A stretch of 64,000 nt of DNA from Conexibacter sp. CPCC 206217 (lineage in GTDB: Bacteria; Actinomycetota; Thermoleophilia; Solirubrobacterales; Solirubrobacteraceae), in assembly GCF_030646165.1 (NCBI RefSeq), contig NZ_JAUTDO010000006.1, positions 403,094-467,093 of the forward strand, written 5' to 3'. Both the position numbers and the translations under genes were made by a program. The notes under the pieces were generated by a model. The model was not told the DNA's origin. It saw only the letters and a program-made list of their open reading frames with translations, and searched no databases. Of the stretch, positions 51,744-61,401 are shown piece after piece (within the stretch, counting starts at the first letter, position 1; each line of letters begins with the position of its first letter).

Positions 51744-53057
51744 ATGCCAAGACCGCTGGGGGCGCTCGACCTGTTGAGAAAGCGGCCGCTGTGGGTGGCG
51801 CCGATCGTGCTCGGGGCGGTTGTGATCGCGTTGATGACGGCGCTGTACATCGGCTCGGTCGTCGATCCGATCGACCGCATGGACGGGCTGCCGGTGTCGG
51901 TCGTGAACCTCGACGACGGCGGCGATTCGATGAACCTCGGGAGAGCGCTCGAAGCGCAGCTGCTGCGCACGGAGACGACCTCCGGAAAGCTCGCGGTGCA
52001 CGCCGAGCCGCTCGACGCGGCGCGGGAGCGGATGGATCGCGGGGACGCGTACGCGACGGTCGTGATCCCGCGGGACTTCACCGCCGCGGCGCTCGTGCTC
52101 GTGGGCAAGACGGCGGCGCCCGGCAGATCCGGCCTGCCGACCGTGACGCTGCTCACCAACCAGCGTGCCGGGACCGAGGGCGCGAGCCTCGCGACCGGGG
52201 TCCTGCAACCGGTGATCGCCGCGTTCTCCCGCACCACCGGAGCCGCGCTGACGGCGGCCGCCAGCGGCCCGCTCGATCCCGCGGCGCAGGCCGTGCTCCC
52301 CGACCCCGTCGACACCGTCAGCGAGCCCTACCGGCCGCTGCCGTCGAAGGCCGCGCTCGGTCTCAGCGCCTTCTACGTCTCGCTGCTGATGCTGATGTGC
52401 GGCTTCCTCGGCGCGACGATCGTCAACGCGAACGTCGACGGCGCGCTCGGCTTCGCGCCGAACGAGATCGGCCCGCGCTGGAGCCAGCGGCGACCGGCGC
52501 TGATCAGCCGCTGGCAGACGCTGCTGACGAAGTGGGCGATCGCCGCCGGGCTGACCGCGATCCTCTGCGCGGTCGTGCTGCTCGTCGCTGCCGCCCTGCT
52601 CGGCATGGACGCGCCGCAGCCGCTGCTGCTGTGGCTGTTCGGCTGGTTCTCCGCGGTGACCGTGGCGATCGCGACGCTCAGCCTGCTCGCGGTCCTCGGC
52701 ACGCCGGGGCAGATCGCGGCGCTGCTGATCTTCATCTACGTCGGGCTCGCCTCCGCCGGCGGGACGGTGCCGATCGAGGCGCTGCCGGAACCGTTCGCGC
52801 TCGTCAGCCACATCGACCCGTTGCGCCAGATCATCGACGGTGTGCGCTCGATCCTCTACCTCGATGCGAGCCTCGACGCGGGGCTCGGCAGCGCGCTCGT
52901 CGCGACCGCGCTCGGCCTGCTCTTCTGGCTCTGCTTCGCGGCGTTCTTCGTGCGCCGCTACGACCGGCAGGGCCGCCACCGCATGGAACCGGACCTCGTC
53001 CGCTACGTCGGCTCGGCGGCCGACGGCTACAGCGCGAGAAGCACACCCGACGGGTGA
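51744..53057 (+). CDS. YhgE/Pip-like integral membrane protein (ABC-2/DUF3533 type)
   Basis: The 437-residue protein has one N-terminal helix (about 18-38), a large extracytoplasmic domain opening with LPVSVVNLDDGGDSMNLG, and five or so C-terminal helices (from about 205). This is the layout of YhgE/Pip and ABC-2-type permeases. LALPEPFALVSHIDPLRQ-like residues before the last helix are typical. It may export or insert a cell-envelope compound; the partner is unknown. It is transcribed alone, apparently leaderless. Confidence 0.72.
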   Translation: MPRPLGALDLLRKRPLWVAPIVLGAVVIALMTALYIGSVVDPIDRMDGLPVSVVNLDDGGDSMNLGRALEAQLLRTETTSGKLAVHAEPLDAARERMDRGDAYATVVIPRDFTAAALVLVGKTAAPGRSGLPTVTLLTNQRAGTEGASLATGVLQPVIAAFSRTTGAALTAAASGPLDPAAQAVLPDPVDTVSEPYRPLPSKAALGLSAFYVSLLMLMCGFLGATIVNANVDGALGFAPNEIGPRWSQRRPALISRWQTLLTKWAIAAGLTAILCAVVLLVAAALLGMDAPQPLLLWLFGWFSAVTVAIATLSLLAVLGTPGQIAALLIFIYVGLASAGGTVPIEALPEPFALVSHIDPLRQIIDGVRSILYLDASLDAGLGSALVATALGLLFWLCFAAFFVRRYDRQGRHRMEPDLVRYVGSAADGYSARSTPDG

Positions 53058-53072
53058 TCGGCTGACCCGCCC

Positions 53073-53831
53073 TCACCCGCCCGGCGGCCGCTCGATGCTG
53101 GGGGCGCCGCCGATGCGGTCGAGCCAGCGGATGCGGCGGTCGTCCCAGCGGGCGGCGCGGCGGGTCGCCTTCTCCAGCTTGCGGCTGCCGGGCTCGTAGA
53201 AGCGGCGGCCCCAGGGGGAGTTGGGGCGGGCGAGGCGCAGGACGGCGAAGAAGTAGACCGGGGGGATGAAGAAGCCGATCGCGGCGAGGCGGACCTTGCC
53301 CTTCGACAGCACGACGCAGCACCAGAAGAGGTGGAGGGCGATCGTGCCGCCGACGAGCCAGTTGGAGTTCGCGGTCGTGTCGAACGGGCCGCCGGCGACG
53401 ACCACGAGGCCGCCGAGCAGGGCGCAGACGATCGCGACGTCGATCGAGGCGCGGCCCTCTCTCGCCCAGTAGACGTCCTCCAGGTACAGCCACAGCGCGA
53501 ACTCGTCGACGGTCAGGCCGACGCCCACGCCGAAGATCGCCGCCAGCAGGTCGAGGCCGACGCCCTCGGGCTGCAGTGCGAACGTCAAGAAGCCGCTGGC
53601 GATCATCATCGCGATCCCGAACACGAGGTGGTGCACGTGCACGCCGCCGGTCTTGACGCTGCCCGGCCACCACGGCACGCGCGGACTGCGCATCAGCCGC
53701 GTCGAGGCGCGGATCGCGAGGAACGAGAGCAGGAAGCCCGCGAGCGTGATGAAGCCCGCCCGCTGGCCGGTCGTCTCGAAGATCGCGCCGCCGGCCTCGA
53801 TCACCGCGCCCGTCACCGTCGTCTGCACCAT
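53073..53831 (-). CDS. Integral membrane protein of unknown function (HVHH motif)
   Basis: This 252-residue protein has about seven helices and a conserved-looking motif VKTGGVHVHHLVFGI (about 61-75) plus LTVDEFALWLYLEDVYW (about 104). His and Asp/Glu residues in these helices could bind metal. I do not recognise a named family. A basic C-terminal tail (KLEKATRRAARWDDRR) would lie in the cytoplasm. It is downstream of the LysRS-MprF fusion on the other side of no gene; both are on the minus strand with 96 bases between, in the order lysX then this gene. Confidence 0.6.
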   Translation of the reverse strand: MVQTTVTGAVIEAGGAIFETTGQRAGFITLAGFLLSFLAIRASTRLMRSPRVPWWPGSVKTGGVHVHHLVFGIAMMIASGFLTFALQPEGVGLDLLAAIFGVGVGLTVDEFALWLYLEDVYWAREGRASIDVAIVCALLGGLVVVAGGPFDTTANSNWLVGGTIALHLFWCCVVLSKGKVRLAAIGFFIPPVYFFAVLRLARPNSPWGRRFYEPGSRKLEKATRRAARWDDRRIRWLDRIGGAPSIERPPGG

Positions 53832-53927
53832 CGCGCGCTTCTACCAGCCGCGCGCCCCGCGCGCGGCGCCGCACCGCTCGACCACCGTCATGCGCCGTTG
53901 CTCCGCCACCCGCCGCTCAGCCGCCAC

Positions 53928-56900
53928 TCAGCCGCCACTCGCTCCGCTGCCGCTCGCGACCGCCCGCCGCACCGGCGGCACGAACAGCCGCCCGATCAGC
54001 GGCAGGTCGAGGAAGCCCTCGACGCTCGCGTACAGCAGCGCGACCTTCGGCAGCTCGCCGAGATCGTCGACGACGATCGAGCGCGGCAGCCACTGCGGGC
54101 CGAACTTCTCGTTGAAGTCGCGCAGCGACTGGATCTGGAAGTACGGGTTCAGCCCGCGCGCGACGGCCTGCTCGAAGCGGCCGACGAAGCCGGCGTCCTC
54201 GGCGGAATCCAGCAGCCGGCCCCAGGCGGCGAAGTTGAGCGACAGCCGTCTGACGCCGCGCGCGCCCAGCTCCAGCGCCGCGTTGGCGATCAGGAACTCG
54301 GTCAGGCCGTTCGCCGATCCGAGCTTGCGGCGCATCAAATCCAGCGAATAGCCGAGGTCCTCGCCGTACGCGGGCACGAAGCGCAGGAAGCCGGCCGGCG
54401 CGCCGCTCGAATCGCGCGCGAGCGCGATCACGAAGTCCGGGTCGACGCCCTCGACGTCCTCGCCCAGCTCCATCGTGAAGCCGCGCTCGTCGTTGCCTCT
54501 GCGCCACTCGGCGCTGATCGCGTTCAGCTGCCCGACCAGCTCCGCCGACGTGTCGGACTCGCGCATCAGCTCGAACGTGTGGTCGCGCCCGACGCGGTTG
54601 ACCGCCTCGCGCACCGCCTTCATCGGCTTGCCCTGCAGCGTGAACGTGTCGCAGCGCAGGATCGCCTCGTCGCCGAGGTAGATCGTGTGCATCCCGCGCT
54701 CGCGGTACAGCGGCGCGTCGGCCTCGCGCACGGCCAGGAACGAGACGCCCCAGCCCTGCTCGTGGCAGAACGCGAGGAACTCGTCGAGCACGCGCGCGCG
54801 ATCCTGCGGCGGCCCGATCGGGTCGGCCGCGACCATCGCGTAGCCGCGCACGTAGGCGTAGGCGACGAGCGACCCGCCGTCGGAGGAGAAGAAGTAGCTC
54901 TTGTCCTTGCGCAGCGCGAAGTACGCCAGCGTGTCGCTGCCCCAGCGCTTGACGATCGCGCGCGCTCTCGCGCGGCGCTCCTCGCTCGGCGGCGTTCTCT
55001 GCACGAGCGGGCGGAACAGCAGGTAGAGCAGGATCACGAGCCCGGCGATCCCGAGCGCGAGCATCGCGTCGTCGAAGAAGTCCTCGAACAGGTCGCGCCG
55101 GAATGTGTAGGGGCCGTCGATCCCGACCAGCCCGCCGAAGACTGACTTCAGCACGCCGCCGGCGCCAAGGCGCGGCTCGACGTTGTTGGCCTGCGTCAGC
55201 AGCGTCACGACGCCGAACGTGAGCACGACGCCGACGTACAGCGGGATGAACGCGAGCGCGTCGACGAACGAGCCGGGATCGCCCTTGGCCTGGAACGCGT
55301 CGCGGTTCCAGACGAACGCGATCAGCATCGCGAGGTTCGCGAACGCCGCCAGCGGATCGGGTCCCTTCAGCACGTGGACGGCGGTGGCTGCGCCGAACAG
55401 GCCGAGCGCGATCCAGTACGCGCGCCGTTTGCCGCGCGCGACCTGCCGCGCGATCACGATCAGCGCGACGCCGAGCACGACCGAGATCACGAACGTCGTC
55501 GCGCGGTCGGGCCGGTCGAGCAGGTTGCCGATCCCGAACGACCACTCGACCAGCGGCAACGACGGCAGCAGCGACAGCACGCCGACGATCGCCGTCAGCC
55601 ACGCGAGCGGCTTCAGCGCGCGCGGGCGGCGGGTGACCGGGACCGCGACGACCGGCGCCTGACGCGGCGCGTCGGGCACGCCGTCGCCGTCCGTGTCGAC
55701 CTCCTCCGCGAGCGCGGCACCGGGCTGGCGCAGCGCGAGCGAGTCGGGCGCGGTCGCCGTCGCCGGCGCTCTCTGGCCGCCGCCCTCGGTCGGGCGCAGG
55801 GTGGGGAAGAGGATCACGTCGCGGATCGACTCGACGCCCGTGATCAGCATCACGAGGCGGTCGATCCCGACGCCGAGGCCGCCCGTCGGCGGCAGGCCGT
55901 ACTCGAGCGCCTGCACGTAGTCGTCGTCGACCGGCTCGGCCTCCTCGTCGCCGCCGGCCTGCTGTTTGGCCTCGTAGGCGAAGCGCTCGGCCTGGTCGAC
56001 GGGATCGTTCAGCTCGGAGTACGCGTTCGCCAGCTCGCGCCCGGCGACGACCAGCTCGAAGCGCTCGGTCAGCGTCGGGTCGTCGCGGTGCGAGCGCGCC
56101 AGCGGCGAGATCTCTCTCGGGTGGTTCATCACGAACGTCGGCTCGATCAGCTTCGACTCCGACAGCTCGTCGCAGACCTCGGAGAGGATCTTGCCCGAGC
56201 CCCACACCTCCATCCACTCGACGCCGAATCTGTCGGCGATCGCGCGCGCCTCCTCGACCGGCATCGACGGGTGCATGTCGACGCCGCCGTGCTCCTTGAT
56301 CAGCTCGATCATCGAGGCGCGGCGGAACGGCGGTCTGAGGTCGATCTCGCGGTCGCCGACTCTCACGACCGTGGTGCCGTTGGCGGCGAGCGCCGCCTGG
56401 GAGACGATCGTCTCCGTCAGCTCCATCATGTCTCTGTAGTCGCCGAACGACTGATACGCCTCGAGCAGCGTGAACTCAGGGTTGTGACGCGTGTCGAGCC
56501 CCTCGTTGCGGAAGACGCGGCCGATCTCGAAGACGCGGTCCATCCCGCCGACCAGCAGCCGCTTCAGCGGCAGCTCCAGCGCGATCCGCAGGCTCATCTC
56601 GATGTCGAGCGCGTTGTGGTGCGTCAGGAACGGCTTCGCCGACGCGCCACCGGCCTGGCTCAGCAGCACGGGCGTCTCGACCTCGCGGAAGCCGCGCTCC
56701 AGCAGCACCCGGCGCACGGCCGAGATCGCGATCGAGCGGGCGTTGAAGACCGCGCGCGCTCTCGGGTTGACGACGAGGTCGACGTAGCGGCGGCGGTAGC
56801 GCGCCTCCGGGTCGGTCAGGCCGTGGCGCAGGTCCGGCAGCGGCCGCAGCGCCTTCGACAGCAGCTGGAAGGCGGTCAGCCTGACGGTCAGCTCGCCGGT

Positions 56901-57317
56901 CGCGGAGGCGATCACGCGCCCCTCGGCGCCGACCCAGTCGCCGAGGTCCAGCGCGGAGAAGTCGTGCAGTGCCTCCTCGCCCAGCTCGTCGCGCGTGGCG
57001 AGCAGCTGGATCGTGCCGGTCTCGTCCATCAGGTCGGCGAAGTCGAGGCCGCCGTGGCGGCGCAGCGCCATCACGCGGCCGGCGACCTTGACGGTCTCGG
57101 CCGTTTCGGCGCCGGGCGCGAGGTCGCCGTTGCTCGCGTGCAGCGAGCCGGCGGTCGCGTCGCGGTCGAAGCGGACGGGGTACGGCTCGACGCCGCGCTC
57201 GCGCATCGCGTCGAGCTTGGCGAGCCGGCGCTCGCGCTCGGCTTCCTGGAAATCGGCCCCGGCCGCGGCCTGGGCCTCGGCTTCGGGGACCTCGTCGGTG
57301 GCGCTCACGCGGGGCAT
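53928..57317 (-). CDS. lysX: Lysyl-tRNA synthetase fused to an MprF-type lysyltransferase (LysX-like, domains in reverse order)
   Basis: The 1129-residue protein joins a class II LysRS (1 to about 503) to a membrane lysyltransferase. The LysRS has motif 2 VFEIGRVFRNEGLDTRHNPE and motif 3 GLGVGIDRLVMLITG. A linker (about 504-565) contains a DTDGDGVPD calcium-loop-like motif. About six helices follow (567-780), then a DUF2156 lysyltransferase domain (about 784-1129, KDKSYFFSSDGGSLVAY). It would charge tRNA-Lys and add lysine to phosphatidylglycerol. In mycobacterial LysX the MprF part is N-terminal, so the order is swapped here. The ATG at 57317 has AGGA upstream and is followed by the usual LysRS start; the frame opens further but with no family sequence. 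Confidence 0.9.
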   Translation of the reverse strand: MPRVSATDEVPEAEAQAAAGADFQEAERERRLAKLDAMRERGVEPYPVRFDRDATAGSLHASNGDLAPGAETAETVKVAGRVMALRRHGGLDFADLMDETGTIQLLATRDELGEEALHDFSALDLGDWVGAEGRVIASATGELTVRLTAFQLLSKALRPLPDLRHGLTDPEARYRRRYVDLVVNPRARAVFNARSIAISAVRRVLLERGFREVETPVLLSQAGGASAKPFLTHHNALDIEMSLRIALELPLKRLLVGGMDRVFEIGRVFRNEGLDTRHNPEFTLLEAYQSFGDYRDMMELTETIVSQAALAANGTTVVRVGDREIDLRPPFRRASMIELIKEHGGVDMHPSMPVEEARAIADRFGVEWMEVWGSGKILSEVCDELSESKLIEPTFVMNHPREISPLARSHRDDPTLTERFELVVAGRELANAYSELNDPVDQAERFAYEAKQQAGGDEEAEPVDDDYVQALEYGLPPTGGLGVGIDRLVMLITGVESIRDVILFPTLRPTEGGGQRAPATATAPDSLALRQPGAALAEEVDTDGDGVPDAPRQAPVVAVPVTRRPRALKPLAWLTAIVGVLSLLPSLPLVEWSFGIGNLLDRPDRATTFVISVVLGVALIVIARQVARGKRRAYWIALGLFGAATAVHVLKGPDPLAAFANLAMLIAFVWNRDAFQAKGDPGSFVDALAFIPLYVGVVLTFGVVTLLTQANNVEPRLGAGGVLKSVFGGLVGIDGPYTFRRDLFEDFFDDAMLALGIAGLVILLYLLFRPLVQRTPPSEERRARARAIVKRWGSDTLAYFALRKDKSYFFSSDGGSLVAYAYVRGYAMVAADPIGPPQDRARVLDEFLAFCHEQGWGVSFLAVREADAPLYRERGMHTIYLGDEAILRCDTFTLQGKPMKAVREAVNRVGRDHTFELMRESDTSAELVGQLNAISAEWRRGNDERGFTMELGEDVEGVDPDFVIALARDSSGAPAGFLRFVPAYGEDLGYSLDLMRRKLGSANGLTEFLIANAALELGARGVRRLSLNFAAWGRLLDSAEDAGFVGRFEQAVARGLNPYFQIQSLRDFNEKFGPQWLPRSIVVDDLGELPKVALLYASVEGFLDLPLIGRLFVPPVRRAVASGSGASGG

Positions 57318-57441
57318 CGTCCTGTTCGCACCGGACGGAGTCAAGGCACCGCCGCGCGCCATGTCAGGATGCCCCCTCAAATCCGTTGCATGGCGACTGC
57401 GGGCATAAAGCCGCGGGCCGAGCGGTCGATGAGAAGCTGTG

Positions 57442-58920
57442 ATGACTCCGGGCAACCAACTCGACGCCGTCCTCGAGCAGGCAAGACGCGACCGCTCCCG
57501 TCTCGACGGGGCGGCGATGGGCGCCGGCAGCCTCACGGCGCTCGGCATCGCGTCCGTCGTCGGGGCGGGAATCTTCGTCACGACCGGCGCCGCGGCCGCG
57601 CAGTACGCCGGCCCCGCCGTGATCTTCTCGTTCCTGCTCGCCGGCCTCGCGGCCGCCGTCACGGCGCTCTGCTACGCCGAGCTGGCCGCGATGATCCCGG
57701 CCGCCGGCTCGACCTACTCGTACGCCTACGCGACCTTCGGCATCTTCCTCGCCTGGTTCATCGGCTGGGATCTGCTGCTGGAGTACCTGTTCGCGGCGTC
57801 GACCGTCGCGGTCGGCTGGTCGGGCTACTTCGACTCGATGCTGCAGTCGATCGGCATCACATTGCCGCATTCGCTCACGCAGGCGCCGTTCCAGGACAAC
57901 CCCGGCGTCGTCAACCTGCCGGCGATCTTCATCGTCTTCCTCACCTGCGGGATGCTCTACATCGGCACGCGCGAGTCGGCGAAGGCGAACAACTGGATGG
58001 TCGCGCTGAAGCTCGGCGTGCTGGTCGCGTTCGTCGCCTTCGGCCTCTTCTACATCTCGCGCGACAACTGGCACCCGTTCATCCCGCCGAACACCGGCCA
58101 CTTCGGCGACTTCGGCATCACCGGCGTGCTGCGCGCCGCCGGCGTCGTCTTCTTCGCCTACATCGGCTTCGACGCGGTCTCGACCGCCGCCGCGGAGGCG
58201 CGCAACCCGCAGCGCACGATCCCGATCGGCCTGATGGCGACGGTCGGCATCTCGACGCTGCTGTACGTGCTGATCGGCGTCGTGATGACCGGCATGGTCG
58301 ACTACAGACGGCTCGACGTCGCCGACCCGATCTCGGAGGCGGTGCGCGCCGCCGGGCCGTCGCTCGCGTGGCTGGAGGCGGCCGTGTCGATCGCGGCGGT
58401 CGTCGGCCTCGCCGCGACCGTGCTCGTGACCTTCTACGGCCAGACCCGCATCTTCATGCGGATGTCCTCCGACGGGATGCTGCCGGACAAGCTCGGCGAC
58501 ATCAGCGGCCGCTTCAGAACGCCCGGGACCGCGACGCTCGTGTGCGCGGTCGCGGGCGGCATCGTCGCCGGCTTCACGCCGATCGACGTGCTGACGAACC
58601 TCGTCTCGATCGGGACGCTGCTGTCGTTCGTGATCGTCTCCGGCGCGGTGCTCGTGCTGCGCAACAGACGGCCCGAGCTGGAGCGCCCGTTCCGCGTCCC
58701 CGCGGTCAACATCGTCGCTCCGGCCGGCATGCTCTCGGCCGCCGCGCTGATCGCGCTCTTGCCCGTGACGACCTGGATCCGCCTGTTCGTCTGGCTGCTG
58801 ATCGGCCTCGTGATCTTCTTCTCGTACGCAAAGCCGCGGAGCACTGCCCGCATGCAGAAGATCGCCGAGGAGGGCGAAGCCGCGGCGGCGAGCGGCCCGG
58901 CGGTTCAGCCGGCGGACTGA
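57442..58920 (+). CDS. Amino acid permease (APC superfamily)
   Basis: This permease of 492 residues has about 12 helices and the APC consensus GIASVVGAGIFVTTG (about 36-50), where the unwound helix 1 binds the amino acid. PAAGSTYSYAYATFG and FFAYIGFDAVSTAAAEARNPQR are also family segments. The last is typical of cationic amino acid transporters. A GTG at 57439 is directly in front, but ATG 57442 with GAGAAG upstream is preferred. It is divergent from lysX; a cationic amino acid importer next to a lysine-using enzyme is a plausible pairing. Confidence 0.87.
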   Translation: MTPGNQLDAVLEQARRDRSRLDGAAMGAGSLTALGIASVVGAGIFVTTGAAAAQYAGPAVIFSFLLAGLAAAVTALCYAELAAMIPAAGSTYSYAYATFGIFLAWFIGWDLLLEYLFAASTVAVGWSGYFDSMLQSIGITLPHSLTQAPFQDNPGVVNLPAIFIVFLTCGMLYIGTRESAKANNWMVALKLGVLVAFVAFGLFYISRDNWHPFIPPNTGHFGDFGITGVLRAAGVVFFAYIGFDAVSTAAAEARNPQRTIPIGLMATVGISTLLYVLIGVVMTGMVDYRRLDVADPISEAVRAAGPSLAWLEAAVSIAAVVGLAATVLVTFYGQTRIFMRMSSDGMLPDKLGDISGRFRTPGTATLVCAVAGGIVAGFTPIDVLTNLVSIGTLLSFVIVSGAVLVLRNRRPELERPFRVPAVNIVAPAGMLSAAALIALLPVTTWIRLFVWLLIGLVIFFSYAKPRSTARMQKIAEEGEAAAASGPAVQPAD

Positions 58921-58928
58921 GCGGGAGA

Positions 58929-58951
58929 CGGGCGCCGGCAGGCGGCGCCCG
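58929..58951. terminator. Hairpin between convergent permease and EamA-type genes
   Basis: CGGGCGCCG (58929-58937) pairs with 58943-58951 across a 5-base loop. It lies 8 bases after the permease stop and 9 bases from the stop of the minus-strand gene. Confidence 0.6.
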
Positions 58952-58959
58952 CCAGCGAA

Positions 58960-59874
58960 TCAGCCGGCCGGCTGGACGGGCGCGGCCGCTTCGGCGGCCC
59001 CGGTGACGTGCGTGCCCGCGGCGGGGCGCGCGACGGCTCCGCCCTCCTGGGTCCGCGCCAGCACCGCGAGCCCGCCGAGCGCGGCGAGCAGAGCGGCGAC
59101 GGCGGCGATCGCGCCGAGCGTCGAGGTGTGCAGCGACTCCTGCAGCAGCGTCGTGCCGAGCACGACGCTGGCGATCGGGTCGAACGCCATGCTGGTCGCG
59201 ATCGCGGGGGCGAGCACGCCTGTCTGCAGCGACAGCTGGCTGAGCGTCATCGAGGCGTAGCCGACGACGATCAGCGCGTACAGGTGCCAGTCGGTGAAGA
59301 TCGTGAAGACGCCCTCCTCGAACTGGTCGCCGACCGCCTTCGTGAGCGCGGCGCTGAGGCCGAACAGGATGCCGGTCGCGATCCCCAGCGTCGCCGCCTT
59401 GCCGGCCGGGTGCAGCCGGCGGGCCACCAGCACCAGCACGGCGCTGACACCGCCCATGATCGCGCCGGCGATCAGCCACTCGCCGATCGGCGCGTCGTCG
59501 CGGCCGCCCGACGGGTCCGCGACGAGCAGGAAGACGGCGAGCGCGGCGGTCACCACGACGGCCGCGGCGATGTCCGCGCGGCGCACGCGCTGGCCGGTGA
59601 GCTTCGCGCCGAGCGGCAGCGCGAAGACGACGCTGAAGACCAGCAGCGGCTGCACGACCGCGAGCCGCCCGATCGTCAGCGCGATCGCCTGCGCGACGAA
59701 GCCGAGCGCGTCGGCGGCGATGCCGATCAGCCAGACCGGCCGCCGCGCCATCCGCAGCAGCAGCCCGCCGCTGGAGCCGGCGGCCGCCTCGGGCTCGTCG
59801 AGCCCGGCCTTCTGCTGCAGCACGGTTCCGAGCGCGAACAGCAGCGCGGCCGCCAGGGCGAGGATGATCTCCAC
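58960..59874 (-). CDS. DMT-superfamily (EamA-like) transporter
   Basis: The 304-residue protein has nine or ten helices in two repeated halves (LALAAALLFALGTVLQQKAG at the start; ATGILFGLSAALTKAVG in the second half). This is the layout of drug/metabolite or NIPA-like transporters in actinobacteria. The Ala/Pro-rich tail is cytoplasmic. The substrate is unknown. It follows a hypothetical membrane protein gene by 10 bases. Confidence 0.75.
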   Translation of the reverse strand: MEIILALAAALLFALGTVLQQKAGLDEPEAAAGSSGGLLLRMARRPVWLIGIAADALGFVAQAIALTIGRLAVVQPLLVFSVVFALPLGAKLTGQRVRRADIAAAVVVTAALAVFLLVADPSGGRDDAPIGEWLIAGAIMGGVSAVLVLVARRLHPAGKAATLGIATGILFGLSAALTKAVGDQFEEGVFTIFTDWHLYALIVVGYASMTLSQLSLQTGVLAPAIATSMAFDPIASVVLGTTLLQESLHTSTLGAIAAVAALLAALGGLAVLARTQEGGAVARPAAGTHVTGAAEAAAPVQPAG

Positions 59875-59884
59875 GGCGGCGACC

Positions 59885-60520
59885 CTAGATCATCGAGCGG
59901 CGACCCGCCGCGCGCCGGGCAACGAGCCGCTCGCTCAGCCACAGCACGCCCGCGCCGAGCAGGAACGCGAACTGGTGCTCGATCCCGAACCAGTCGAGCG
60001 TCACGAAGAAGAACACGAGCGCGAGCGCGGAGGCGACGATCACGAAGCGGTCGAGCCCGCTCCCGCGGCCGGCGCGCAGGCGCTGCACGCTGCCGAGGCA
60101 GAGCACCCCGAGCTGGGCGGCGAGCACGCACGAGATCCCGTAGTCGAGGTCGTCCGCAGCGCGCTCGGCGGAGTTGGAGTCCAGCGCGATCGCGATGCCG
60201 ATCACGGCGTAGGCGATCAGCGCAGAGCCGACGTGGCCGGCGAGCGTCGCAGCCCACCAGATCAGGGCGCCGTGTCGGATCAGCACCGCGGCGCAGATCG
60301 CCGCCAGCGCGACGTACTGCAGCAGCGGCACGACGTCGTCGATCACGAGCGAGCTGCTGAGCAGCCGTGCGAGGCGGCCGTCGACGACCCAGTCGGGGCT
60401 GCTGGCGATGTCCGCGGGCGCGAGCCCGAGCAGCTGGATCGTCAGGACCGTCACCAGCCAGGCGACCGCGAGCGCGGTCAGCAGCCACTGGAGGGGAGTC
60501 TGCCGCGCTCGGTCGCCCAT
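59885..60520 (-). CDS. Hypothetical six-helix membrane protein (possibly rhomboid-like)
   Basis: This 211-residue protein has about six helices. ATLAGHVGSALIAYAVIG (about 90-107) resembles the GH-containing helix of rhomboid-fold proteins in actinobacteria, but no catalytic GxSx is visible. If it is of that fold it is inactive. It is the first gene of a two-gene unit with the EamA-type transporter. Confidence 0.5.
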   Translation of the reverse strand: MGDRARQTPLQWLLTALAVAWLVTVLTIQLLGLAPADIASSPDWVVDGRLARLLSSSLVIDDVVPLLQYVALAAICAAVLIRHGALIWWAATLAGHVGSALIAYAVIGIAIALDSNSAERAADDLDYGISCVLAAQLGVLCLGSVQRLRAGRGSGLDRFVIVASALALVFFFVTLDWFGIEHQFAFLLGAGVLWLSERLVARRAAGRRSMI

Positions 60521-60537
60521 CTACGTCCGGACGATAG

Positions 60538-61401
60538 TCAGCTCTGCGACGCCGCAGCCTCGTCCCGCGGCCAGATCGGCTGCCAGTCGGAGCGCTCGAC
60601 GTAGCGGCGCAGCTCCGCCAGCCCGGAGACGTTGCCGCTCCAGCCGCCGTACGGGGGCTTGGCGGCGTCGAAGCCGCTCTGCACCATCGTCAGCCGCGTC
60701 TTGCCGTCGGACTCCGCCAGCTCCCACGTCGTGACGCCGACCGGCTGTCCCCAGTCGACCGCCAGCTTGCGGCCCGGCTCCAGCTCGAGCACCTTCGCGG
60801 GGAGGAGGGGGTTGTCGAAGCCGCCCATCGCGTAGCGGCCGCCGACCTCGGCCTCGATCTCGATCGGGAAGCCGAACCAGGACGAGACCTTCTGAGAATC
60901 GGTCAGCGCGTCGAAGATCGTGGCGGCGGAGGCGTCGACCAGCACGTCCGCGCGCAGCTCGTCGGAGGTGAAGTCGACGCGCGCCGTCAGCGGACGGCCT
61001 TCGAGGTGGTCGGCGAGGTTCGCGGTCGCGAGCACCCAGAACGTCTGCAGCACGCCGCGGATCGACGTCCCGGCCATCATCTCCTGGTAGTCGAAGTGCG
61101 ACTGCGTCAGCGTCAGCAGGGTGGAGTCCGGACCGGTCGCCGCGAGCGAGAGCTCGGTCGTCGTGTCGACGCCGTCGAGCAGCCAGTTGAAGCGCAGGGT
61201 CGTGTCGTCGGCGTGCAGCAGGCGCTGGTGCGGAGCATCGCCCTCGGGCGTGTAGCGGCCCCAGAACTCGAAGCGGTTCGGGAGCTCCACCTCGGCGTGC
61301 TCGGCGAACCAGACGCGCAGCTGCGCGGGCTCGGTGAGGGCGCGGCGCACGGCGTCGACCGGTGCGGCCAGGCGGGCGCGGATGATCATCGGCTCACTCA
61401 T
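60538..61401 (-). CDS. Tandem SRPBCC (AHSA1-type) domain protein
   Basis: The 287-residue protein has two START/AHSA1-like domains: 1-140 (IIRARLAAPVDAVRRALTEPAQLRVWF) and 145-287 (LVDASAATIFDALTDSQKVSSWFG). It is a small hydrophobic-ligand-binding or stress protein. The ATG at 61401 lies inside the end of the ArsR-type gene (8-base overlap). ArsR-SRPBCC pairs are very common, and the regulator probably controls both genes. Confidence 0.82.
   Translation of the reverse strand: MSEPMIIRARLAAPVDAVRRALTEPAQLRVWFAEHAEVELPNRFEFWGRYTPEGDAPHQRLLHADDTTLRFNWLLDGVDTTTELSLAATGPDSTLLTLTQSHFDYQEMMAGTSIRGVLQTFWVLATANLADHLEGRPLTARVDFTSDELRADVLVDASAATIFDALTDSQKVSSWFGFPIEIEAEVGGRYAMGGFDNPLLPAKVLELEPGRKLAVDWGQPVGVTTWELAESDGKTRLTMVQSGFDAAKPPYGGWSGNVSGLAELRRYVERSDWQPIWPRDEAAASQS

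Noticed and set aside
55374..59006. A 1210-codon plus-strand frame across lysX and the permease
   Set aside because: It is the antisense shadow of lysX running on in another frame of the permease gene. The composition is almost wholly Arg, Asp and Ala.
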